A stretch of 64,000 nt of DNA from Armillaria gallica. Its lineage: Eukaryota; Basidiomycota; Agaricomycetes; Agaricales; Physalacriaceae. Each line of letters begins with the position of its first letter. Positions within the stretch are counted from its first letter, which is position 1. The DNA is taken from positions 2,542,001-2,606,000 of the forward strand of contig JBANDB010000003.1 in the NCBI GenBank assembly GCA_037576215.1, in the 5' to 3' direction. The translations under genes were made by a program, and so were the position numbers. Of this stretch, positions 1-11,288 are shown one piece after another. The notes under the pieces are model-generated. The model worked only from the letters and a program-made list of their open reading frames with translations, made no database searches and had not been told where the DNA came from.

Positions 1-129
1 CTTCCCTGCACTGTCCTTGGAAATAGTTGCGGGTATATTAACTGTATGAGATCTTTGATTAGAGAAGAGCAGCTCGAGGCCGCCCCCAAATTCCACCCGT
101 ATTGTTAGAGAATTTTCAGAGTTCGACAT
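1..129 (-). CDS. URM1: Ubiquitin-related modifier 1, N-terminal part (cut by window edge)
   Basis: Reading down from an ATG at 129, the first 43 codons give a short N-terminus followed by RVEFGGGLELLFSNQ, then a HTVNIP stretch. This is the characteristic first beta-hairpin of Urm1. Urm1 is a small ubiquitin-fold protein. Its C-terminal Gly-Gly is activated as a thiocarboxylate for 2-thiolation of wobble uridine in tRNA, and it is also conjugated to proteins under oxidative stress; it acts in the cytosol. The C-terminal half lies outside the window, so neither the Gly-Gly end nor intron positions can be checked. Identification rests on the strong match to the family's N-terminal motif from memory. 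Confidence 0.85.
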   Translation of the reverse strand, partial: MSNSENSLTIRVEFGGGLELLFSNQRSHTVNIPATISKDSAGK

Positions 130-895
130 TGTGGTCAGGGTCAACGAGGAAACGGCTACCGCCGGCAAATATTTCTTTTTATATACTTCGGCCCGACGTG
201 GCGTGAAACTTCCGCTTGAACCGCTTTGAACTTGCTTTGAACAGTGAACACGAAATACCCTTATGCTTGCCACCTTTTCTTCTTCTGCTCTTGCTACTTG
301 GCCCAGTTTCTGGCACCTGCGAGGATGCGATATAGAACAAGGATACAGCTGGAACCGTTGAAGAAGTGGAGCGCGAAGTTCGTGGAGTATTCTCCATGGG
401 TAGTAACAACACCTTCAAGTTATCTGACTATGCACGATTCAACGCCCCAGTTGACAGGAGCTGGACTTTACTAAACAGCCATGCGGAAGATCCTCAAGAA
501 GCCACTAAGAGTGGTCAACATCGTATCACTGAAACCCGATACGAATTTATCTGGGGAGACATAATACTCGTTCATAGATCCAGGTTTCATCATCAATCGT
601 AGCGGGGTAGCAATACTTCCGCCTTTTGCCTTTATGTTATCAGTAGATCCTCGTTTCCCGTTTTCTGTACCATTATTCTTCACGAGCGTATTGCTCACCT
701 CCTTATCTAGAAGAAGCATTCCTGTACGTGCTTTCCTCGAGACTTTCGATCACGACAGTACTGATGTGATATATAGCGTCCACAGGACCCGCTACTTGGA
801 GAAACTAGAACAAAAATTGTAAACTATGCGCGAGACGGGTGACCCGAAATTCTTTCAATGTTACAACCATGAAAGATATACGTCTCAAGCTTTGC
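130..895. other. Intergenic region between URM1 and hydrophobin
   Basis: About 770 bases between the URM1 start and the hydrophobin stop. Reading frames here are short, overlapping and without recognisable domains or consistent splice signals. It should contain the URM1 promoter and the hydrophobin 3' end. Nothing else is seen. Confidence 0.5.
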
Positions 896-1387
896 TTAGA
901 CACCCAAATTGATGGGGGTGCAGCCCAAAGCAACAAGGCCATTCTGCGTAGGTCAGTCTCGATGATTATTGTAGATACGGGCAATACTCACGTAGTTATT
1001 TCCAGTGCAGCAGACAGGCTGGTTGGCACACTGGGTAGTGCCAAGACCGACGACCGTAATGGGGTTACAAGTGAGGCCGCTTCGGTATACATATCAGCAT
1101 AACTTGAACCACAGACATGATATTTGCCTTACACTTGGGCAGTAACGCTTCCGATCGGGATATTGAGAAGGCCCAAGAGGGTCTGAATCGGGGAGGACGT
1201 GGGCTGTTTGTCGTTCATCAGTAGGTGTGTCTTCCATAGAGCGAAAAACTCGACTGACGCTCTGGACAGACTTGCAGCACTCAAGGGTACCGGTGTTGCA
1301 ACTGCCTCCAGTGACGGTGCTAGCTGGAAGACCACTGACCATGGCAGCCATGGAAAGGGCTAAAAGGGTGAAGATACGAGCGAACAT
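896..1387 (-). CDS. Class I hydrophobin
   Basis: Four exons: 1259-1387, 1133-1203, 992-1079 and 896-943, with three introns of 48-55 bases, all GT..AG. The spliced product is 111 residues. A signal peptide covers about residues 1-20. The mature part carries the eight-cysteine hydrophobin pattern at 30, 37, 38, 71, 84, 90, 91 and 104, i.e. C-x6-CC-x32-C-x12-C-x5-CC-x12-C. The long loop between the third and fourth cysteines is typical of class I. The end, [15 protein letters not shown], is the usual agaricomycete C-terminus. Such proteins are secreted and self-assemble into amphipathic rodlet layers on aerial hyphae, spores and fruit bodies. A TATAAAA-type element lies about 80 bases upstream. 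The cysteine pattern leaves little doubt; the physiological role of this paralogue is unknown. Confidence 0.95.
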
Positions 1388-2067
1388 TGTAGGCTGGGTA
1401 AGGTGTAAACGGCTGGTTGTGTTTGACTGTTTGATTTGTTGACAATAACGACTGACTTCTTGTCCATTTTATACCTTCCAGTATCGCTTGTTCGCTCCGT
1501 TGAGGAAATAAAAATACCTCTACTCGACGGTTGACCGACTGAACGTTTGGGCTTCCCTGAAAAGAGTGACGGGCACCCAGTATTCAAACCTCCACCAACA
1601 GGGACTGTCATGGCTATGTGGTATGTTTCCTTAAGGTTAGTCAAAGGATCTCAAAGGACAGAGACCACATGATGCACGACAGACATTCATCTTGGTCTAT
1701 GTATTGCTTGCAGTTACTGCTTTCCTATTTTCCGGGGCAACCGACATACCATCGGTGGGGCGTGGCCCGACCTGAATGTCGTTAATGTGCGCTTGGCGTT
1801 GAAAAAGGTATTGGTATGGATATATCGTGACCACCCTCCTGAAGTCATGCCACTTGCGCTCTTGGGAAAATAGAAACGAGAGTTCAGGATCAGTGGCAAT
1901 CTCGGCACATCCGGCCCGGGGAGAACATGCGGCACCATCCGAGTGGCTTCTTGTTGTGCCCATTGTCTTCATTATTGCAACGAGCCATAACATTCGCGTC
2001 CCTCAACGATTTACTGTACGAACCGGTACGATTTATAATTTGATTCGTAGTTCTTGTTGAGCCTATC
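1388..2067. other. Divergent upstream region of hydrophobin and first F-box-like gene
   Basis: Shared upstream region of two divergently transcribed genes. Apart from the TATA-like box near 1470 I see no coding frame with domain content and no repeat. Confidence 0.45.
1467..1473 (-). promoter_or_regulatory. TATA-like box of the hydrophobin gene
   Basis: TATAAAA on the minus strand, 80 bases before the hydrophobin ATG at 1387. The position fits a core promoter for a strongly expressed secreted protein. This is inferred from sequence only. Confidence 0.45.
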
Positions 2068-3755
2068 ATGCCGCAGATGACGACAAGGAGAGCCCGCTGC
2101 TCCAACTGTGGCGCCGCCACTCCCAAAGAGCCAAGGTTCACCGACGCACCGTCTCCATTTCGTGACCTGATTGCTGTCAACGGTGCCGCATCTGGGCCTG
2201 AACTTATCCATTACCTGCAAGGGGTGCGGGCCGATATTTTTGCTCAGGACGAAACTATCAGGCGTGCCAAGGCTGCTCTTGAAGAGGCCCTAAACGAAAA
2301 GATCCGTCTTCAGAGGATTGCGGACAGTCACGTTGGGCTCATGTCAGCTTTCCGAAGTTTTCCACCAGAGGTTCTCACCCAGATCTTCCACTTGGCGGCC
2401 GTATCCCGGCCTAACGAACAACCCAAGGACATAACACAGGTTTTCAATGCTCTTTGGAGGATTGGAGCAGTTTGCCGACTTTGGAGATCCATAGTGCTAT
2501 CGAATCCATCATTATGGGCCTGTTTCAGCTTCTGTACCGGGGATGTACTGTCCACGCAGTTGGAGACAATGCTGGACCGATCTCGTGAGGCCGGAATGTC
2601 CATCGCGATTCAGGAGAGTCCATTCTACTTCCCAAGGGATTCTGAGTCCCTGGAACGTGTGCTTCGTACAAGCCACCGATGGAAACGTGTATGGATCCAA
2701 ACTTCCGCGGCAGATGCACATCCTTATGCGCAGATTCGTGACCGGCTTCCACTACTGGAGCAGCTGTCTCTGTCTGCCGATTATGACACGTTTCCTCGGG
2801 ATAGTTTTCTTGCCTTCGAGAACGCCCCTCGGTTGAGGGAAGTAGTTCTAGGACATGGCATATCGCCTGCATGCAGGCGGTTAGTCCTTCCTTGGTCACA
2901 AATTACCAGCCTCCATATGAATCATGCCGTTGAGGTTGCTGACGTCCGCGCAGTCCTCTCCATGACTTCGAATCTACGATCTTTGTCATTTCAACACATC
3001 TACAAGCATAGCAACGACTGGGAGCCAAAAAGCAAAGAAGACATCGTCACCTGCACATCTTTACAGAGTGTCAACGTCCATGATGCAGCATTCTTTCGAA
3101 CGGTTACATTTCCTGCCGTGGAAGAAATTGATCTGGAAATTTACCAGGCATATTATGGTGTGGAAGATAAAAATGCTTGGGTGGATATCTTGCATGATTT
3201 CCTAGATCGTTCCGGCTCTCCAGTAAGAAAACTGAGGCTAGAGATTGACGAACCCTGCCCCGATTACGAAAGACTGCTTAACAACGCCTTCAGGCTCACG
3301 CACCTGGATATTACAGTGTCCTCTTTGTCCACGGCGACAACGTTATTCCGGGTGCTGGCCTTGAAGGGGAATAAGACCAATGTCCTTCCTCAGCTCCAAT
3401 ACCTGAAAGCTATGGTGGCTGAGGTTAAGCAACCCGACACATTTGTGGAAGAAATTAACTTGGGGGAGAATATCGTCGATATGCTCGTATCTCGATATCG
3501 CCTAACCAGTTCATCCATGAATGAGATACAGTCGGCTTATGTTGACCTACCATGCCTTCCGACGCTCTTTTGGATGCATCTTCGGACTCGTGTGGGGGAT
3601 GCCCCCGGTTTGCAAAACCTCATCTCGACTACAAGCGAAAACGGACGTAAGTCTTGACATTGCTTCGGCGGCGAAGCAAATTCTCATCTCTCAAATTTTC
3701 AGGTTTCGTAATCAGCATGGGAAGAGCTGCTGGACGTGTTGCGAAGACCTCTTGA
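2068..3755 (+). CDS. F-box-like protein, tandem copy 1
   Basis: Two exons, 2068-3646 and 3703-3755, joined by a 56-base GT..AG intron; product about 543 residues. The N-terminus has a CSNCG cluster followed by RFTDAPSPF, then a predicted helix with heptad character (about 55-85). An F-box-like segment follows (about 95-145): FRSFPPEVLTQIF, then GAVCRLWRSIVLSNPSLW. The rest, with recurring L-x-x-L patterns, resembles the degenerate leucine-rich region of the large agaricomycete F-box family. Such proteins usually bring substrates to SCF ubiquitin ligases through Skp1; the substrate cannot be inferred. The gene at 4656 is its sister, with identical first-exon length and the same intron phase. 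The N-terminal CxxC cluster could bind metal only if further ligands exist. Confidence 0.85.
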
Positions 3756-4655
3756 CTAGTGCAGATACAAGACTTTCCCCGATATTATTTTTTTCTCCAT
3801 ACTCCGCAACAACATACGTCTCATGATTCTGGCCGTTGTTGGCTTGATGGATATAATCGTAAAACGTAACCCCTTCAGATATGCACTTCTCCTGTCTATC
3901 CATTCTCTGCGTGTTCTAGTAGGTATACTTCCACTAAAAACTTGATGGCCGATGTCTTATGTATCCACTCTGTAATATATACAATCCCATCGATCATGGA
4001 CAAAAAATGCCCCCCTGTGGACCGTACGAAGCTTGAAACTCGAAGCCACAAACATAAGACCTCAAGGGGGTGGCGAGGCTCCCCTTATGGTCTCGCAAGG
4101 CTTGCAAGACCATCAAGTTAGTACCCAAACCTGGAAAGCCGTGGGTGTCGAACCAGAAGGATGGATTTTTTAGCGTAATGATGCCTTCTGCGGTATCCAT
4201 ATATTCATGCATCATCTGGTGTTGAACACATGTTGTAAATATAACAGTGGGAGGCTTGCAGTAGGTAATTATACTGAATTATTAGCTACTAGAGCTCGGA
4301 ACGAGCTCCTTAAATACTACAGAATGTGTCTAGAATATTCTACTAAAGTACCTAAAAATATCAAAGTATCATGACAAATGAGTAAGCCGAATGTTCGGGA
4401 ATCTTTCGGCATAAGCTTGAAGTTGCAAATCCCAACAACACATTTTCTAGACATTTTGTTAGACGACAAATATTGGACAGATCTAGTGTCTTCGGGAATT
4501 GCCGTATTCTCCCGGCGGTAACCAAACAACGCGAAGCACCCACATCTCAACCACCACTAGCATTGGCCAGTCAACAAGCCTTCAGACTATTCTCCGAAAG
4601 GTATTTTTGATTGAAATCAATGCATGGCCCTCTTTTTAACATCCATTAGCGAAAA
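3756..4655. other. Spacer between tandem F-box-like genes
   Basis: About 900 bases, fairly A+T-rich, separating the two tandem copies. It presumably carries the 3' end of copy 1 and the promoter of copy 2. No gene or clear repeat is recognised. Confidence 0.45.
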
Positions 4656-6322
4656 ATGCAAGCGCGCTGTCCCAATTGTGGGTTGGACGTAGCGACACCA
4701 GTAACGCGGTTCACCGACGCGCCATCCCCATTTCGCGTCCTCATTTCCACCAACGGAGTGGCATCTGCCTCTGATGCCGACCTCCTTAGCCACTATCTCC
4801 ACGGAGTCGAGGCAGACATCTCTGCCCAGGACGATACCATCCAGCACCTTGAAGCTGCTCTGAAGAGAGCGCAGGACGAAAGAAATCGTCTCCAGGACAT
4901 TTTCAACAGTCACGCGTCACTCAGGTCCCCCTTCCGCATATTTCCACCAGAAGTCCTCACGGAGATCTTCCAGTGGGCAATCGACGTCGGTGAACCGCCC
5001 CGACTTAGAGGACTCATCGGCGATCTTTCCAGGATCGGCGCAGTTTGTCGCTTATGGAGGGCCACGGTGTTGTCGAGTCCTTCCCTTTGGGCTTCTTTCT
5101 CCCTCTCATGTGTAAGGAACGAAGGCTTGATGCCCTTGTTACAAACCGTGCTGGATCGTTCACGAGAGGCCAGTTTGAGCGTTGCCTGGCAACCTATGTA
5201 TGATTTGTCTGAAGAGGAAGAACGCGGATTACTTGGGCGTGTACTGAGCACGTGTCAACGATGGAAACACGCACGGATCGAGCTCGTCGAAGACCACAAA
5301 GACATCTATGCACAGATTCGCGGTCGGATTTCCGAACTTGAGCGACTGGAGCTTTCTGGTGAAGATACGACCGATGTGTCGGGGCATGGGCCAAGCTTTG
5401 ATGTTTTTGAGGTTGCGCCTAAATTACGAACACTTGCTCTGAGTTATGGCGTATTCCCTGTTCAATTGACACTTCCCTGGACCCAGATAACCAGCCTTCA
5501 CATAGATCGTATGATGGACCAGGATGACTTCGGCCTGGTGCTCTCCATGACTCGCAATCTTCAATTCCTGAGCATGGATCCACAAAGCGAAGGCTGCACT
5601 GCAGATTGGGAGCCAGATAAAATGGAGGACATCGTCACACATTCATCCTTGCGACACATCGATTCCTGGGATGCAGCATTATTACGGGCCTACAATTTTC
5701 CGTCCTTGGAAGAACTCGCCGTGGAAGCTTTTGGGGAGCGTGCCGCTCCAGTGGGTGATGATAGGAGTGCGGAAGATATCTTTTGCGACTTCTTGCACCG
5801 TTCCGGCTCCCCCATAAAAAAGCTGAAACTTGGATTCTTCAACAACCGCACCATCGATTTCGAAGTGATGTTCGAAAAGGCGTTTAGGCTCACGCATTTG
5901 GACATTGCGCTACCCTGCCCGACAACAGCAGTAGACTTCTTCCGGGCCTTGGTCTCAACGGGTGGGCATGATGTCCTTCCTGAGCTACAATCTCTGAAAG
6001 CGGACTATACCCTCAAACCCTATGTCAAAAAGGAGGTCAATGACGTTCCCACAGACGTGATTGTTGATATGATTATATCTCGACGCCATGCACCCAGCAC
6101 AGCTGTCGCTGAGATACAGTCGGTCCACATTACATTGCCGCGCTTTTCGATGATGAGCCGAATGTCTTTCCTATCCCATCTGAGGACTGTACCAGATTTG
6201 GCCAACCTCATTTTGGCTAAGTATGAAAAAGATAGTGAGTCTGATTGTTGGAATTGTGGTCTGACGACTTCTTACGTCTGTTTCTAGGGACTTTCATCTA
6301 TATGGTCCAGCCTTCTAGCTGA
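4656..6322 (+). CDS. F-box-like protein, tandem copy 2
   Basis: Two exons, 4656-6234 and 6288-6322, with a 53-base intron; about 537 residues. Exon 1 is exactly 1579 bases, as in copy 1, and the intron is in the same phase, so the pair arose by tandem duplication. The order of parts is the same: CPNCG cluster, RFTDAPSPFRVLI, a helical segment with LEAALKRAQDERNRLQ, the F-box-like motif FRIFPPEVLTEIFQWA with GAVCRLWRATVLSSPSLW, and a leucine-rich C-terminal half. The copies have diverged strongly outside these blocks, and the C-terminal tails encoded by exon 2 are unrelated. A role as SCF substrate adaptor is the family default, not shown here. Confidence 0.85.
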
Positions 6323-7022
6323 GAGGCTCTGTGGTCTGTTGGCATCATAGGAAATTATAACAAACAGGAAGGTGCGGGGCACGTTCATACTCTCCTCAAA
6401 TAGCGACTAATTTACCCCGCCCATCTTTAGTCAACGATGGAGCCGATGTATAACATCACTTGCCACTTAGTTGACGTTCGCATCATTCCATATATTCTGC
6501 CTGCTGCTTTCGATATATGAAACGTATCAGATACACGACTGACTAGTGTCGTTTATACGCTCATCATGAAGATGTAAACAACGGCGTTCATACAGTCAGG
6601 AAGTGTCAGAGTTCAAAGCCGAGATGAAGACCGTATTAATAAGCAAGCGCATAGCTGAAGCTTCGTTTATGAATGCCTCCCTTGCTAGGTGTGTGTTATA
6701 ATCGAAGATCAATATAGACACGGATTTGATGGTATGATGATGAAAATGAAACATAGCCCCGGCCCTATCCAAAAGCAAAGTTGCGCCGCATCGAGTTTTC
6801 TCATCGCAACCAGTCCGTATTTCAACGATCTGTAAGATGATTTGATAAAACTTTGAAGAAGCTGTAGTACGCGTTGCGCATGTTCTGCTCCGAGCACCTT
6901 CCGCACGCACACGCATGTATGACGCGCCTATGATGTCATGGGGCGTTAAGCTCGCGGCGACGTCATCACTCAGTCCAGTTCCGTTGCCTTTCAACGTCGA
7001 CTCTCTCTACCAGGCTACCACA
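6323..7022. other. Intergenic region
   Basis: About 700 bases between the second F-box-like gene and the membrane protein gene. No frame with a domain, no repeat and no RNA gene was found. Confidence 0.45.
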
Positions 7023-8250
7023 ATGGAGGGTCTACCAATCGATATGTCGCATCCAGCGGTGCGAGATTATCTCTCTCTTGTTAGGTGAGTGGTAGAAAAA
7101 AGTCCAAGTAAGTATTGGAGGCCGTTGTTTGACATTCTTCTAGACTTCAAGTTCTAACGCCACTCTCACTGTTGATCAACATCGCCACTGTAATAGTGTG
7201 CTCGGTCGTTGTCGATCCTTCTATAGGCGCGTCGTTGTAAAGAAATAATGCAGGTTCACTCGACTGACGCTCTAGAGCAGGCAGAATATCCAAGTTGTAT
7301 CCTACGGTCATCTCACCAAGACCGTCTGCGATAGCAGTGTATGTCGTCGCACTATTTGCAGCTCAGATTGGATATTGCATACTCCTTGTACTCGCGGGGA
7401 AACCGCAGACCAAAAAGACTCTGATCAAAGGCTCCGGGTTCTCGCTCGTATTGTCGAATTGGGTGATGGCACTGTGGGCCATAACATGGGTACATCTAAC
7501 GGTCTCATTTCACAGTACATCCTCAAATTGACTTTCTCGATAGACCCTGAAATGGTTTCTGGTTTCCACGATTCTTCAGGGCATCCTTCTGCTTTTGCTG
7601 CTGTACTCCAACGTCGTTCTGCTGATCTACCATCCACCAACTTCCAAACGCCCATTTGACACGATGCTCATTCATGCGCCGATGCGATTCTTTCTCATCC
7701 TACAAATTGGGCTCATGTTTCCCCTCAGTCTGTTGTAAGTCGCATGTTATACGCCTGCCATATATACTGACCTTTCCAAGTGTGACGCTGGGGCTCGTAC
7801 AAACTCCGACTGCTCCAGGACCCCCGATCGACCCCAACGCGTACCAGTGGCCCGGGTTTGGCGTGGTTTTTGGGACCAACATTCTAGGCCTTTTGGTTGT
7901 CGTATTCCGCCGCGACATAGTGTGGTGTGTGGCAGCCACGTGGATATGCGTTAGTATCTGGTCTTTACGACCGAAACCCGCGCCTGTTTATGTGAGCCAT
8001 GGCATATTTTTCTAGCGTTGTCTGTCCTCATGACGATGTCAAGATAACTGCCATCCTATTCACGGCATTTCACCCCCTTGGACTTTTGGCTTCTATGATC
8101 TATTCTCAGGTCTACAAGCGTTCCCGTATTTCACTCCCAGGTGATGAACATCCTGGGCTCCGTTCCAGTAGCGGCGGCAATAACGGCAATCAAAATCACC
8201 GAGAAGATCGAGCAGCACAAGAAGTTGACGAGGAGGCAGTTTGGGGCTAG
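7023..8250 (+). CDS. Multi-pass membrane protein, DUF1774-like
   Basis: Six exons: 7023-7084, 7144-7230, 7276-7489, 7544-7734, 7781-7991 and 8044-8250; introns of 45-59 bases. The product is about 323 residues. It has roughly eight hydrophobic segments, including LLINIATVIVCSVVV, AVYVVALFAAQIGYCILLVL, GILLLLLLYSNVVLLIY and ILGLLVVVF, with short polar loops. The block HPPTSKRPFDTMLIHAPMR after the fifth segment and RRDIVWCVAATWIC are features I associate with fungal DUF1774-type proteins of unknown function; I could not verify this. The C-terminus is a hydrophilic tail rich in N, G and E. The last exon is uncertain: a 31-base alternative intron after MIYSQ would switch to another open frame that runs past 8300. 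No function is assigned. Confidence 0.65.
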
Positions 8251-8575
8251 ATTTCCTATTTCAACGCTCGGTCTACAATTATCGTCGGTGTATATTCGTT
8301 TTCGATGGTGCAAATTAATCACCGGCTCATGTTACAAACGCCCTCGGTCCAGTCAGGACCGGGGACCATAATAATTGGAATTGCGGATCCTCCGCCATGG
8401 TTTATTGGTTACCACCGGGGTCGTAACACTTTCCAAAGAATGTACTCTGGGTTTGATCGATGCTCGAGGCATTTATTCCAAACGTCTGCCGCGAGTATTT
8501 CTCTCAGCCATTTCGGTTTTCATCTGTCTACACAGTGAAACGGATGGTGTTCTTGATACGATCGCGAGGAATTGA
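8251..8575 (+). pseudogene. Possible decayed membrane-protein gene fragment
   Basis: Right after the stop at 8250, shifting plus-strand frames read like pieces of one membrane protein: STIIVGVYSFSMVQINHRL (about 8270-8330), then GLLVTTGVVTLSKE, then LPRVFLSAISVFICL. They lie in different frames without convincing splice sites. This could be the relic of a neighbouring gene or a badly modelled 3' part of the preceding gene. Evidence is compositional only. Confidence 0.25.
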
Positions 8576-9821
8576 AATGACAAGATGCCATTTGGAATAT
8601 ATCCTACAGCAGGTGAGCGTTGAATCCCAAGAAGAGTCATTATCCCAATCTATCAATTATAAATTATCACGATGGGAGTACTCAAGCGACCCGCAGCTTT
8701 CCCAACTCTGTGGAGCCGTGAGACCGTAGCTTTCGTCTTCAGTGGGATGCGGCTTCGCAACGCTGAAGTCCTTGTAAGGAAGCTGGTATAGAAGTTTCAA
8801 CACTCGGCTAGCAGAACCTGATTGAAGACCGCGCCTATCAGTCTATCAGAAGAGCCTATGGTTCTACGGGGTCCGACATTTCGTGATTGATATTCATACT
8901 GCCTGATCCGTTGGGCACCAGGACAAACGGACGTCCTTGTTCGGTGGTATACCGAATGTCGGAAGGAAAGTATACGGTAGCTTGAAGAATGCTCCGCAAG
9001 ACGAAAGTTTGGATGTAAGCCCAAAAGATTATCAATGACAGCTTAAGAATTGTAATGCCCTATACAGGAAGGTGGAGTGGTAGTGGAGCTTCAGCCTGAT
9101 ATTCTGTGAAGTAGAACGTAGTCCTTCGTATCCGAACCCCCAAAAATTATTCGTAAAGATAGTATATCTGAAATGCTATGATGCGATGGGCAAGCGATTG
9201 TAGCCGCCTCGTGTTTTCAGCATGCCAAATGGAGCTTCTCTCTGATTCCGTAACAGTACGTATAGCAAAGACTTCCTTAGCTTTTCGCCTCTCCGTCCAA
9301 CTGAATGCCTGCTGAATAGTGCTGAGGAACAAATAGCATCCGATCGCATTGATTACCCTTTTTAGCGGAAAATAGGCTCAGCTGATCGGGGGCCGCCGTC
9401 TGCCGAGCCCCACTTTGCTCCCGATCTCTCATAGAAATGACGTTCAAGTCTCGAAGATATCAACGAAAATGATCCAGACGTCCGTTGTGATACACTCGAT
9501 CCAATGTTTCACTCGACGATTCATTTACGACGGAAAAGCCGCAAACTTGCAAAGGGAGAGAGAGATCTACCCGTTGCTCTGATGGGCCTCGTTTTCGTGC
9601 TTCTTTCGATCTGTTTTACAAACGCAGGCCTTACAATCTGGAATGTAACGACCTTTTTCTTCTGGGTTTCTTTTGATTCTAGGGTCCCGTTCAGCTGGCT
9701 ATGATATCATGGCGTCAGGAGATTGTCCCAGAATGGCTCCTCTACCAGTGTATAAAGCTGTGTGTTTATGTGAACTTTCCGTATTCACTTACTGCCTTCC
9801 TTCCTTCCTACACCCTTAACG
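8576..9821. other. Intergenic region
   Basis: About 1.25 kb without a convincing gene. A plus-strand frame at 9504-9704 has one hydrophobic stretch but no domain. The last few hundred bases should hold the aquaglyceroporin promoter. Confidence 0.4.
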
Positions 9822-11288
9822 ATGGTATACACTCCTCCCAACCCAAACGCTCGTGCGGACCCATCCTCTCCTACGGAAACAACCTCGGTTTCCAAGGCGT
9901 TCAACGACTCTCAAGGGAGCAGCCATGGTCAACACTCCGCTCAGAACCATTATGAGTACCAGGAGCCATTGCCTCCAGTACCAGCGAATCGTTTGGGTCG
10001 GATTCGGTGAGTTACTCGATCCCCTGAATGGCTCGCTTTTTTTTTTTTTGACCCTTTCTCTTGCTTAGACTGGCTATTCGCGAACCGGCCGCAGAGTTTA
10101 TTGGAGTCGCCATCCTCGTTATGTTCGGCTCTGGAGGTAGCTGTCAAGCGGTTACCTCTACTAATCCCGGTGTCGCTTCATCGCAGCAGGGGGTAAGTAT
10201 TCCTACGGCTATTCCTACAAGGCCTTTCTCATCTGACCGTCTTCAGAGTTTCTTTTCCATCGCGTTAGGTTGGGGCTTTGGTAAGTCACGTCTTCCATTC
10301 ATGTTTAGGGTAAACGGCTGATGCTGAAAACCTCTAGGCCTTGCTTTGGGTGCGTGGGTGAGTGGAGGAGTTTCTGGAGGTCACATCAACCCTGCGGTAA
10401 TAATTTTGTGTTCTCCTTTCGTCCAACAGACCTGACTGCGCACGTAGGTCACCCTGGCTATGGCTACATGGCGTGGGTTTCCATGGAGGAAGGTTCCAGG
10501 TGCGCTCCATTCATGTTTTGCACGCGCGTCATAATACTGATCGAAAATTAAGCCTACATCTTCGCACAGCTAATGGGTGGGATATTTGGTGCCGCCCTGG
10601 TTTATGCAAACTATTACCATGCTATCAACGTATACGAAGGCGGGCACTATAGGACACTTGCTACTGCCGGATTCTTCGGTACCTATGCTGTAAGTCTGGC
10701 TCTCGATCTCCAAGTTCGACAGCTTAGCAGTATGATTTCACCAGCTTGATTACGTGCCGAACGCCGCCGCGTTCTTCGACGAATTCCTGGGCTGTTTCAT
10801 CCTCATGCTGGTCATCCTCGCCGCCACCGACAAACGCAACTCTCCACCTCCAGGACTTCTTCCACTTGCACTGTTCCTAACCCTCTTCGGTCTGGGGGTC
10901 TGCTTTGGCATGCAGACAGGTGAGGATCTGGCTTTGACATTTCTTCTTCGTTGCTGATAATTCTTCTGCGACAAGGTTTTGCCGTTAACCCTGCCCGTGA
11001 TTTGGGTCCCCGCATCCTGACAGCGATTGCCGGTTGGGGCAGACAAGTGTTCAACTACCGCAAGTACGTCTCTCTTCCTGGTCTCTATTTGGTGGTTGCT
11101 CATCGAGCTTACTCTCCAGCCAATACTGGTTATGGGCGGGTGTGTTGGCGCCCATTCTTGGTGCTCAAGTCGCCGCGATGTTATACGATACCTTTGTCTA
11201 CGACAGGCAGGACAGTCTCATAGACCGGGCGTTCATGAAGGTTCCTTCCCGACCCACAGACGAAAAAGCTGCTGCCAACATGGTGTAA
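9822..11288 (+). CDS. Aquaglyceroporin (MIP family channel)
   Basis: Nine exons: 9822-10006, 10069-10192, 10247-10280, 10338-10396, 10448-10499, 10553-10689, 10745-10919, 10976-11063 and 11120-11288. All introns are GT..AG and 51-62 bases long; about 340 residues. After a polar N-terminal tail of about 65 residues come the six-helix MIP fold and both pore loops: [10 protein letters not shown] in loop B and [13 protein letters not shown] in loop E. The Asp directly after the second NPAR, and the following DLGPR, mark the glycerol-conducting subgroup rather than strict water channels. Expected role: passive transport of glycerol, water and small neutral solutes across the plasma membrane, important in osmoregulation. 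Motifs are complete, so the channel is probably functional. Confidence 0.95.

Noticed and set aside
49..418. Short frames overlapping and following the URM1 5' end
   Set aside because: They conflict with the clear URM1 reading frame or lack any motif.
1094..1387. Hydrophobin as an unspliced 97-residue frame
   Set aside because: Unspliced it loses five of the eight cysteines. Splicing three short introns restores the full class I pattern.
4130..4160. Possible tRNA B-box (GGTTCGA-like) on the minus strand
   Set aside because: No matching A-box or cloverleaf arms around it.
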